Assembly: GCF_008728195.1 (NCBI RefSeq) | Contig: NZ_CP031601.1 | Location: 1-64,000 of the forward strand | DNA from: Roseovarius indicus | GTDB lineage: Bacteria; Pseudomonadota; Alphaproteobacteria; Rhodobacterales; Rhodobacteraceae | Length of the DNA stretch: 64,000 bases | Direction of reading: 5' to 3' | In this document: positions 16,345 to 23,783 of the stretch, one piece after another | Numbering within the stretch: the first letter of the stretch is position 1 | Layout of the letters: each line of letters opens with the position of its first letter | Program-made: the position numbers and the translations under genes | Notes under the pieces: generated by a model | Databases searched by the model: none | What the model was told of the DNA's origin: nothing | What the model saw: the letters and a program-made list of their open reading frames with translations, nothing else

Positions 16345-17694
16345 GTGTCGATTATTTCTGTTTGCGAGCGTCGCGAGGCCGGGGGTCTCGACGCGCATGT
16401 GCCGTTGATCCTGCGCGGCGACACGCTCTACGACCCCGATCTGGATCGCTTCTTTCTCGACCTGCCGCTATCGGGGATTCGATCACGGCATTCGCTTCGC
16501 GCCCAGGCCTATGATGTGACAGTCTGGCTTCGCTTTCTCGATGCCTGCGGCAAGACCGTATGGGCTGCGACCCGCGACGATGTCGAGGCTTATCATCGTG
16601 CGCGCCGGCGCGGCGATGCTGGTCAGCGGATCACGGCGGCAAGCTGGAACAGGGCCGTCGCCAGCCTTGATCGCCTCTATCGCTGGGGCGAGCGGCAAGG
16701 GCTGATCGCCGAGGCACCGTTCAACCGTCGTGCCGTGTGGCGACCGGCGCAGGGTGGACGTCGCGGAATGATCGCCGCGCGCAACGACGCCTATGAACGT
16801 GTTGCGAAGCGGTCGGATGTCCGGTTCGTCACGATGGACGACTACCGCATCTTCCGCGAGGTCGGTCTGCGCGGCCTCGCGCCTGACGGCAGCGAACGCC
16901 CCGGCGCACGTGATCGGAACGGATTGCGCAATGCGCTCTTCGCCGATCTGCTCGTCACGACAGGTTTGCGACTGGAAGAAGCCTCAGGTCTGCTCGCCGG
17001 TGATCTCTCGGTCATCGTTCCGGACGGCGATGAGAACCGGCAGCTCTGGCTGCGCCTGCCGCCGCCGCTCACCAAGGGCGATCGCGGACGAAGTGTTCTG
17101 GTCCCACGCCGGCTGCTTCGTCAGATCGCGGCCTATATCGATGTCGAGCGCGCGGCAGGCGCGGCCAAATTCGTCGCGCGCGATGGCGCGGCGCGCTTTG
17201 ACCGGCCGATCCATATCACCGACGCCGGTCTCGACCGCATGCGCGATGTCTGCACGCCAGAGGAACGATGCCGTCTGATCCTGTGCAACGAGAACGGAAC
17301 GCCGCGCGAGCCCGCGGCGCTATGGCTGACCGAGGTCGGACAGCCCGTTCGACCCAATTCCTGGGAGGTGATCTTCGCCCGCGCCTGCAAGCGCTGTAGA
17401 GACTATGGTTTCTCGTTGTCGATCAGCCCGCACCAGCTGCGCCACACCTTCGCGGTCCATATGCTCGCTTTGCTGATCCAGGAGCGTCTGCGCGAAGCCG
17501 CATTGCCGGCGGGGCCGATGGAGAGCTACCGGCTGATCCTTGGCGACCCGCTGCAGCAGGTGCAACGCCTGCTCGGCCACGCGAGTCTCGCCACCACCTA
17601 TATCTATCTCGACCATATCGCGACCCGCGCCGATACGGTGGATTCGGCGGTCGAGGAGTTGCTGGCACTGCTGCCGGGACCGCAGGGCGCATGA
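16345..17694 (+). CDS. Tyrosine recombinase 1 of the trio
   Basis: A 449-residue phage-integrase-family enzyme. The N-terminal SAM-like core-binding domain spans about 35-125 (LRAQAYDVTVWLRFLDACGK); the catalytic domain holds TGLRLEEASGL (first Arg), ISPHQLRHTFAVHML (HxxR), LLGHASLATTYIYLDHI (His and the nucleophilic Tyr). All expected catalytic residues appear present. The start is a GTG at 16345 after a GGGAGGG stretch; no in-frame ATG gives a better N-terminus. Its stop overlaps the next gene by 4 bases, so the three recombinases form one coupled operon. Confidence 0.88.
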   Translation: MSIISVCERREAGGLDAHVPLILRGDTLYDPDLDRFFLDLPLSGIRSRHSLRAQAYDVTVWLRFLDACGKTVWAATRDDVEAYHRARRRGDAGQRITAASWNRAVASLDRLYRWGERQGLIAEAPFNRRAVWRPAQGGRRGMIAARNDAYERVAKRSDVRFVTMDDYRIFREVGLRGLAPDGSERPGARDRNGLRNALFADLLVTTGLRLEEASGLLAGDLSVIVPDGDENRQLWLRLPPPLTKGDRGRSVLVPRRLLRQIAAYIDVERAAGAAKFVARDGAARFDRPIHITDAGLDRMRDVCTPEERCRLILCNENGTPREPAALWLTEVGQPVRPNSWEVIFARACKRCRDYGFSLSISPHQLRHTFAVHMLALLIQERLREAALPAGPMESYRLILGDPLQQVQRLLGHASLATTYIYLDHIATRADTVDSAVEELLALLPGPQGA

Positions 17695-19478
17695 GCGGGC
17701 GTCCCCGCAAGGGCAGGCCCGTTGCTTTCGCGCGCGTCACGCCGGAGCGAGCCAAGCCCGATCCGGTGCTCGGCCTCAGGTTCGTCATCGAGGCGCGGCA
17801 TGGCGGGACCGTCCTGGTTGACATGACCAATCTCGATCCTCGTCCGCTCGCTATCGCCTTTGCCAGCGCGTTGCGCCGGTCGGCCGCGCTCGGCGGCCCG
17901 ATCGGTGCGGCCAGCGTCATCAAACAGTATGTAAACTCCTATCGCCGTTTCTTCACCTGGCTTTCCGATGAGGCGGGGGAAGTGGACGGGCCCGAAGACA
18001 TGCGCACAGCCCATGTCGACCGTTTCGCATCGGCACTCGAACGCGGGGGAATGGGGGCGATCTACCGGCATGTGACGGTCAGCAAGATCGTCAATACGCT
18101 GCGTGCGATAGAGGCGGATCGGCCCGACAGTATCACGCCCGGCCTCCATGAGCGGTTGCGCTATACAATGGCGACCTCGGCGGGACGCTCGACCCCGCGT
18201 GATGCCTACAGCCCCTTCGTCGCCCGCGCGCTGCGCGACGCGGCCCGTACGGACGTGGAAGCGATATTCCGCCGGATCGGCGCCGAGGATCGGACCGATG
18301 AGGGCGATCCGGTCATTGCCGGAGCGCGGGCCGATGTCGAAGCTCTCATCGCGCACGATGGAGCCGTTCGGACCGAGAGCGTCGAGCTGCGCCGTCTCTA
18401 TTTCATGCGCTTGCGGCGCGGTTTGCCGATCAGCACGCTGATCGACGACCTGCATCGTCGGCATCATCTGCACGTCACCGATCTGCCGCCATTGCTCGTG
18501 CTGCTTGCTCTCGATACCGGCCTCGAGCCGGAATGCCTGAAGGCGCTGACGGTCGATTGCCTGGCCAATCCCTCCGCCGGAACCGTCGAACTGCGATACC
18601 TGAAGCGACGCGCCGGCGCCGCCGGGCACAAGAGCATGCGCGTGCGCGACGGCGGCCTCGGCACGCCGGGTGGCCTTCTCCGCCGGCTGATCGAGATCAC
18701 GACCGTCGCCCGTCAGCATCTGCCCACCGATTGTCTCTGGGTATACCACAACGTCGGCGGTCTCCATGCTGGCATCCGTCATCCGCGCGAACGCCTCGAC
18801 GCCTGGGTGGCACGGCACCGGATTGTCGATGAGGACGGCAAGCCGCTCCATCTTCTGCTGTCCCGGCTTCGCAAAACCCACAAGGCGCTGTGGTACACCA
18901 AAACCGAGGGGTACATCGCCCGCTTCGCGGTCGGCCACACGCCCGAGGTCGCGGCGCGCCACTACGCCGATCTGCCATCGCTGCGGCCCCTGCACGAGGC
19001 CACCGTCGCCGATGCCTTCCACGACGCTGTCGTCGCCGCGATGCCGACCATCCTCCCGCCAGCAGCCGAGAAGACGCTGCGCGAAGCGCCCGAACAGGCC
19101 GGGCCGCTGATGCCGCCGGATGCGGTCGGTTCCATTCTCGATGGGGAGCAGGATCTCTGGCTCGCCGCCTGCGCGGGGTTCCATAGCAGCCCCTTCGCCG
19201 AGGCCGGCTCGCCATGCCAGCAGCCGTTCTGGGGATGCCTCCATTGCCCCAACGCCGTCATCACCGCCCGCAAGCTCCCCGCGATCATGGCCTTCCTGTC
19301 CTTCGTCGAAGACCAGCGGCAGGGGCTTCCCGGTCCCGACTGGATGGTCAAGTTCGGGCAGGTTCATGCCCGGATCGTCCATCAGATCTTGCCCGCGTTT
19401 TCCGATGCCGTTGTCGCCGAAGCGCGGTTACGCGCCGTGGAGGAGCGCCTCTATCTGCCTCCCGAGGCGCGCGCATGA
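17691..19478 (+). CDS. Tyrosine recombinase 2 of the trio (altered first Arg)
   Basis: A 595-residue integrase-like protein. The C-terminal catalytic fold is recognisable (LLSRLRKTHKALW near 385, GHTPEVAARHYAD with Tyr near 425), but where active recombinases have TGLRxxE this one reads DTGLEPECLKAL, so the first catalytic Arg is replaced. After the catalytic domain comes a C-terminal Cys-containing segment (GSPCQQPFWGCLHCPNAVIT) that could bind zinc; a related CPNA motif ends recombinase 3. It may be a structural or DNA-binding partner instead of an independent enzyme. Overlaps both neighbours by 4 bases. Confidence 0.85.
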   Translation: MSGRPRKGRPVAFARVTPERAKPDPVLGLRFVIEARHGGTVLVDMTNLDPRPLAIAFASALRRSAALGGPIGAASVIKQYVNSYRRFFTWLSDEAGEVDGPEDMRTAHVDRFASALERGGMGAIYRHVTVSKIVNTLRAIEADRPDSITPGLHERLRYTMATSAGRSTPRDAYSPFVARALRDAARTDVEAIFRRIGAEDRTDEGDPVIAGARADVEALIAHDGAVRTESVELRRLYFMRLRRGLPISTLIDDLHRRHHLHVTDLPPLLVLLALDTGLEPECLKALTVDCLANPSAGTVELRYLKRRAGAAGHKSMRVRDGGLGTPGGLLRRLIEITTVARQHLPTDCLWVYHNVGGLHAGIRHPRERLDAWVARHRIVDEDGKPLHLLLSRLRKTHKALWYTKTEGYIARFAVGHTPEVAARHYADLPSLRPLHEATVADAFHDAVVAAMPTILPPAAEKTLREAPEQAGPLMPPDAVGSILDGEQDLWLAACAGFHSSPFAEAGSPCQQPFWGCLHCPNAVITARKLPAIMAFLSFVEDQRQGLPGPDWMVKFGQVHARIVHQILPAFSDAVVAEARLRAVEERLYLPPEARA

Positions 19479-21691
19479 CCGCGCCCGCCCTTGCCCGCGC
19501 GCACGCGTTCGACGATCGGCCCGTGCTGGCGTGCGCGCCGCTCAAGCCGGGCCATGCCCGCGAGGACCTGTCGCGCGTCGGCGATCCAAGCTGGGATCTG
19601 GGTCCGGCCGTCTTCCGCGAGAACGCCCGGCGCTGCCACGTCACCGTGCATTTCGACGTGCTGGAAGATGCCGATGTGCAGGCAATGATGCGCGCCTATC
19701 TCTATGCGCGTCTCAATGTCGACCTTCCCGGCCATCGTCCGAAGCTGCCGCCCAGCTGTGTGCGGCAGGCGTTCAACCGGGCGCGGCGCTTCTTCGCCTT
19801 CGTCCGCGAACGATTGGGCGCGCTGGACCTTGCCCGCATTGATCCTCCGCTGATCGACGCCTATGCACGGCATCTCCGAGACGACCCGGCAAGGCGGCCC
19901 GTCATTGTCGGGCAGCTTCTCGAGGTCGTCATCGACTTCTATCTCTACCGCGAGCACCTTCCCGGCGGCGGCTTGTCGTTCGAACCGTGGGACGGGCGGC
20001 CACCCGCACGCGTCGCGGGCTATCGTCATGTTCCCGAGAACCGGACCCCGCGCATCCCCGAGCCGATCATTGCGCCGCTTCTGGCATGGTCGCTGCGCTA
20101 CATCACGGTATTCGCAGGGGACATTCTCGCCGCCCGGCGTGAGCTTTCCCGGCTCGAAGCGCGCCGCGACCGGCTCTCCGTTGCGGAACAGGGATTGCCG
20201 CATGCGGAGCGCCGCCGCCGGCAACGGCAGCGACTGGCGCGCTATTTCCGGTCCCGCGCGCGGCAGGGCCGGGGCGTGCCGGTCTGGGCAAGCCCACCCA
20301 ACGGTTCCGCATCCGTCGATCCGGTAAGCGGGGAGCTTCTGCCCGTCGTCAACGTGCAGCTTCTGCATCTACACGTCGGCGTCGATGCCGCCAGGGAGCC
20401 GGCGATGCATCTCGCTCTCGCCGGCGGCGCGTCCGATCTCATCGCTGCCGCCATCGCGGATATCGGGATCGAACCCGGCGGCATGGATACGCCGATCTCG
20501 GTCGATGCCGATCTCGGCCGGCCATGGCGGCACCGCTTTGATGCCAAATCCCTCGTCCTGGAAGAGCGCATGCTGCAGGCAGCGGCCTACGTGGTCTGCG
20601 CCTATCTGACCGGTATGCGCGATTGCGAGGTGCAGGCGATGCGCCGGGGATGCCTGACGCTTGCGCGCAGCGAGGACGGCACCGTGTCACGACACCGCGT
20701 CCGTTCCACTGCGTACAAGGGAAAGGGGGCCCGGGGAGCGTCGGCGGAGTGGGTGACCATCGAGCCCGTCGCCCATGCGATCGGGGTGCTCGAACAGTTG
20801 ACCCGGCGCGCGGCTGTTGCCCATGGTCTCGATACGCTCTGGCCCGTGCTGTCAGTGACGCGAAGGAGCAAACCGCACGTCTCCGCCGAGATCGTGCGCC
20901 AGATAAACGCCTATCGTGACCACCTGAACAGGCTGTTCGGGACGGAAGAGGCGCCCGCCATACCGCCCGGGCCGGACGGTAAGCCCTGGCGGATCACGAC
21001 CCGCCAGTTTCGTCGCACGATCGCATGGCACATTGCCAACCGTCCCTTCGGAACGGTGGCCGGCATGATCCAGTACAAGCATGCATCCGTCGCCGCGTTC
21101 GAAGGCTACGCGGGTAGCAGCGCCTCGGGTTTCCGCGCCGAGGTCGAGGCGCAGCGCCGGCTCGGTCAGATCGACGATCTGCTCGAGTATTTCGACAGGC
21201 GGCGCGGCGGGGCTGACCTTGGCGGGCCGGCCGGTCCTCGTGTCGCGCGTACCCTCGACGAGACAGCCACCGAGCTCGGGCCATTGCCGCCGATGATCGC
21301 GGACCGGTCCCGTCTGCGCATCATGCTCGCCAGTCTGGCCCGCACCCTGCATGTCGGACCGCTTGCCGATTGCTTCTTCGATCCGGCAACCGCCCTGTGC
21401 CTCAAGCGCGTGACGGATGCCGCGGCAGGCCGCCCGCTGACAGCGCTTTGTGAACCGACCCGCTGCCCGAACGCCTGCATCGCGGAACATCACAGGCCCG
21501 TCTGGGAGCGAAGTGCTGATGAGGCACGCATGTTGCTGCGCGAGAAGCGGCTGCCCGGATTGCAGCGGGCCGCGCTCCAGCAGGAGGTTGACCGGATCGA
21601 GGGTGTGCTGGCCCGGATCGCGCCCGAGGGCGCGACGCCGCCCGTTCGGGCGGCGGTAAAGGGAGAGGGAGCTTGGGATCGGGGTGAGTGA
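19475..21691 (+). CDS. Tyrosine recombinase 3 of the trio
   Basis: A 738-residue integrase-like protein, starting at the ATG that overlaps the previous stop. It has a long N-terminal region, then catalytic elements: LTGMRDCEVQAMRRG (first Arg), WRITTRQFRRTIAWHIA (second Arg, with Gln in place of the usual His-like position) and YKHASVAAFEGYAG (Tyr). The C-terminus carries ALCEPTRCPNACIAEHH, a Cys/His cluster related to that in recombinase 2, followed by a helical tail. The size is about double that of an ordinary integrase. It is the last recombinase gene before the passenger ardC. Confidence 0.85.
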   Translation: MTAPALARAHAFDDRPVLACAPLKPGHAREDLSRVGDPSWDLGPAVFRENARRCHVTVHFDVLEDADVQAMMRAYLYARLNVDLPGHRPKLPPSCVRQAFNRARRFFAFVRERLGALDLARIDPPLIDAYARHLRDDPARRPVIVGQLLEVVIDFYLYREHLPGGGLSFEPWDGRPPARVAGYRHVPENRTPRIPEPIIAPLLAWSLRYITVFAGDILAARRELSRLEARRDRLSVAEQGLPHAERRRRQRQRLARYFRSRARQGRGVPVWASPPNGSASVDPVSGELLPVVNVQLLHLHVGVDAAREPAMHLALAGGASDLIAAAIADIGIEPGGMDTPISVDADLGRPWRHRFDAKSLVLEERMLQAAAYVVCAYLTGMRDCEVQAMRRGCLTLARSEDGTVSRHRVRSTAYKGKGARGASAEWVTIEPVAHAIGVLEQLTRRAAVAHGLDTLWPVLSVTRRSKPHVSAEIVRQINAYRDHLNRLFGTEEAPAIPPGPDGKPWRITTRQFRRTIAWHIANRPFGTVAGMIQYKHASVAAFEGYAGSSASGFRAEVEAQRRLGQIDDLLEYFDRRRGGADLGGPAGPRVARTLDETATELGPLPPMIADRSRLRIMLASLARTLHVGPLADCFFDPATALCLKRVTDAAAGRPLTALCEPTRCPNACIAEHHRPVWERSADEARMLLREKRLPGLQRAALQQEVDRIEGVLARIAPEGATPPVRAAVKGEGAWDRGE

Positions 21692-21742
21692 CGGGATGAG
21701 GAGAGCGGGAGAGGCCTGCTCCGCCCGTCCTGGAGACCTGTC

Positions 21743-22645
21743 ATGTCCCGCTCTTCCTCATCGGCCGGGCGCGCCGATGTTTATAACCGTATCACCACCG
21801 AGATCATCGCCGCCATCGAGGCAGGCACCGGCGACTGGCGTGCGCCCTGGTTCCACGACGGGAGCAGCATCGCGCGTCCGACCAACGTTTCATCCGGCAA
21901 GCGCTATCGCGGCATAAACACTTTGGCGCTCTGGGCCACGGGCTTTGCCGCCGGATATGGCGACGGTATCTGGGGAACGTACAAGCAATGGCAGGATGCC
22001 GGCGCGCAGGTGCGTAAAGGAGAACGCTCCACCACGGTCATCTTGTGGAGGGAGATCAAGGTTTCCCAGCAGGCCGACGACGAAGACGATGATGACGGGC
22101 ATCGACGGATGTTCGCCCGCGCATTTTCTGTCTTCAACATCGCTCAAGTGGACGGGTACGAGCGCCCGGCGACCCCTGTGCTGCCCGAGGCTGAACGCCT
22201 TGCCCATGCGGAAGCGTTCATCACAAACCTGGGCGTCAAGACTGAGTTCGGTGGATCGGAAGCCTATTATCGCCCGTCGGCCGACACCGTGTTCATGCCG
22301 CCGTTCACTTCGTTTCGCGATGCCGCGTCGTTCTACGGTGTCTGGCTACACGAGAATGGTCACGCCAGTGGCGCAAAGCACAGGCTCGACCGCGACCTTT
22401 CCGGTCGCTTTGGTTCGGCCGCCTATGCCGCCGAAGAATGCTGCGTGGAAATTCTCAGCGGGCTGGTCCTGGCAGACCTCGGGATCGCCCACCATCCGCG
22501 CCCCGATCATGCCGCCTATATTGCCTCGTGGCTCAAGGTCCTGAAAGACGACCCCAAGGCCATCTTCACCGCCGCCAGCAAGGCGCAGCAGGCGGCCGAC
22601 TGGATGCATGCGCAGCAGCCCCATGCAGAGGAGGTAGCGGCATGA
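21743..22645 (+). CDS. ArdC-type antirestriction protein carried by the element
   Basis: A complete 300-residue ArdC-like protein: N-terminal DNA-binding domain (residues about 8-130: VYNRITTEIIAAIEAGTGDW and WGTYKQWQDAGAQVRKGERS) and C-terminal zincin-like domain with the zinc motif HENGH (in WLHENGHASG) and the family ending DHAAYIASWLKVLKDDPKAIF. It lies inside the recombinase-trio element, which itself has interrupted another, clearly different ArdC gene. Its presumed role is protection of transferred DNA from restriction. The stop codon overlaps an ATG that opens a short frame running across the element end. Confidence 0.88.
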   Translation: MSRSSSSAGRADVYNRITTEIIAAIEAGTGDWRAPWFHDGSSIARPTNVSSGKRYRGINTLALWATGFAAGYGDGIWGTYKQWQDAGAQVRKGERSTTVILWREIKVSQQADDEDDDDGHRRMFARAFSVFNIAQVDGYERPATPVLPEAERLAHAEAFITNLGVKTEFGGSEAYYRPSADTVFMPPFTSFRDAASFYGVWLHENGHASGAKHRLDRDLSGRFGSAAYAAEECCVEILSGLVLADLGIAHHPRPDHAAYIASWLKVLKDDPKAIFTAASKAQQAADWMHAQQPHAEEVAA

Positions 22646-22917
22646 CCAAAACCGTTCTCATTGCCGAAAAATTTCAGAATGGGGCTGGACTGTCAGGATA
22701 TGTCGCGGAATTGGCCTCGGTGTTCCTGGGTCAGACGCTCGGCTTCACGGCGCATACGCTCGAGATGAATGCCGCCTACCTCCACAACTGGTTGCGCGTC
22801 CTTCGGTCAGACAAGGGTGCGATCTTCAAGCACGCCGCGGATGCGCAGCGCGCCTGCGACTATCTGATCGCCAGATCGGAGGTGGGCAGGGCAGGGCGCA
22901 GTGCCGAGGCCGCCTGA
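22642..22917 (+). pseudogene. 3' part of the split ardC, fused to element end
   Basis: From 22702 on, the frame encodes the missing C-terminus of the ArdC interrupted at 16170 (VAELASVFLGQTLGF, then LHNWLRVLRSDKGAIFKHAADAQRACDYL). The element supplies an ATG at 22642, overlapping the passenger ardC stop, and 20 residues that read through the right inverted repeat into it. A 91-residue hybrid could therefore be made by translational coupling; whether it does anything is unknown. The reading frames on the two sides of the element agree exactly. Confidence 0.8.
22688..22701 (-). repeat. Right terminal inverted repeat of the trio element
   Basis: GACTGTCAGGATAT, complementary to the left end with two mismatches, followed directly by the second GTCGCG copy at 22702-22707. 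Confidence 0.75.
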
Positions 22918-22940
22918 CCACACGGAGAACGGAGACACCC

Positions 22941-23150
22941 ATGTCACGTAAGGAACCCAAAACGCTGCGGGTGGCCTGCTTCAACGACGGCCGCCGCAAG
23001 ATCATCACCTTCAAGCGCGGTGCCTATTGGTGGAGCGCTGCCGAGGGCGCTTATCCGCTCTCGGCAGCGCTCGAGAGCATCACGGACCAGGGCGGCTGGA
23101 TCGAAACCATCCCCAACCCGAATTACAGACCCAAAGGGCTGTTCGGGTAG
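22941..23150 (+). CDS. Small hypothetical plasmid protein
   Basis: A 69-residue basic protein (KTLRVACFNDGRRKIITFK, then WWSAAEGAYPL) ending in a Pro-rich tail. A good ribosome-binding sequence (AACGGAGAC) lies before the ATG. I do not recognise the family; it sits between ardC remnants and the DUF3768 gene and is likely part of the accessory module. Confidence 0.6.
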   Translation: MSRKEPKTLRVACFNDGRRKIITFKRGAYWWSAAEGAYPLSAALESITDQGGWIETIPNPNYRPKGLFG

Positions 23151-23238
23151 GGCGCCTTCGGCCTCGATTCATCCGCCAAGCGGAAAAGAAAAAGCGGGCT
23201 TTGAGAAGGGTGTTTCAAACCTCTCAAAGGAGATCCCC

Positions 23239-23628
23239 ATGTCCATGACCGTTCAACCCCAGCCAGACCGTCCGGATCCGAGTGTGATCGCGGCGCAGAA
23301 CGACGCGTTTCGCAAGCTCGCGTGCCTTGGAGTGCCGCCCGCGCAGCCCATCCAGGGCCGGATGCATGTCACCCGCTCGCTTATGGAGGCCGATGACGGC
23401 TTCATGGCCGAGGCGGTGAAGGCCACCGGTGAGTTTGCAACATTCGAGCCTGAGAATGATCCCGAGGGATGGCACGATTTCGGGGCGGTCGAGATCCGGG
23501 GCGAGACCGTGTTCTGGAAGATCGATCTCTATGAAGCAGACTCGGATTTCCGCTACGGGGCTGAGACCCCGGACAATCCCGCCACCACCGTGCGCGTGCT
23601 GACCATCATGCTGGCGCGCGACTGGTAG
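23239..23628 (+). CDS. DUF3768 domain protein
   Basis: A 129-residue protein matching the DUF3768 family: N-terminal IAAQNDAFRK, central MHVTRS and FEPENDPEGWHDFGAVEI with VFWKIDLYEAD, and a C-terminal TRVLTIMLA-like end (VRVLTIMLARDW). The family occurs widely on alphaproteobacterial plasmids with no known activity. The ATG follows AAAGGAGATCCCC, and a hairpin terminator follows the gene. Confidence 0.8.
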   Translation: MSMTVQPQPDRPDPSVIAAQNDAFRKLACLGVPPAQPIQGRMHVTRSLMEADDGFMAEAVKATGEFATFEPENDPEGWHDFGAVEIRGETVFWKIDLYEADSDFRYGAETPDNPATTVRVLTIMLARDW

Positions 23629-23664
23629 GGCAGGGGACACCCCCTCCTGACACCCCAGGCGATG

Positions 23665-23704
23665 AAGGCCCACTGACCCCTCAAAGGGCAAGTGGGCCTT
23701 TTGT
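23665..23704 (+). terminator. Intrinsic terminator after the DUF3768 gene
   Basis: A 10-bp stem (AAGGCCCACT at 23665-23674 with its complement at 23691-23700) followed by TTTTG. The A-rich and T-rich flanks make it usable on both strands. Confidence 0.75.
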
Positions 23705-23783
23705 CGTTGTGATCCCTGAAGCCGGGGATCGGTTACGCGCGTGAAGGCGCGGGCCACACCTCACCCACCTGGAAGGATATCCC

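Larger units (their letters stand above)
16171..22701. mobile_element. Tyrosine-recombinase-trio element inserted in ardC
   Basis: A 6.5 kb element lies between two copies of GTCGCG (16165-16170 and 22702-22707). Its ends are imperfect inverted repeats: TTATCTTGACAGTC at 16171-16184 and the complement of GACTGTCAGGATAT at 22688-22701, 12 of 14 positions matching. It carries three overlapping tyrosine recombinase genes and one ArdC-type gene. Three adjacent recombinases with terminal repeats recall RIT (recombinase-in-trio) elements and the Tn554 tnpABC arrangement; the proteins here (449, 595, 738 residues) are larger than typical RIT recombinases as I recall them. The boundaries are supported by the exact in-frame repair of ardC when the element is removed. 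Confidence 0.85.

Noticed and set aside
17604..19382. A 592-residue minus-strand frame opposite recombinase 2
   Set aside because: Shadow of the recombinase gene; composition is typical of an antisense frame.
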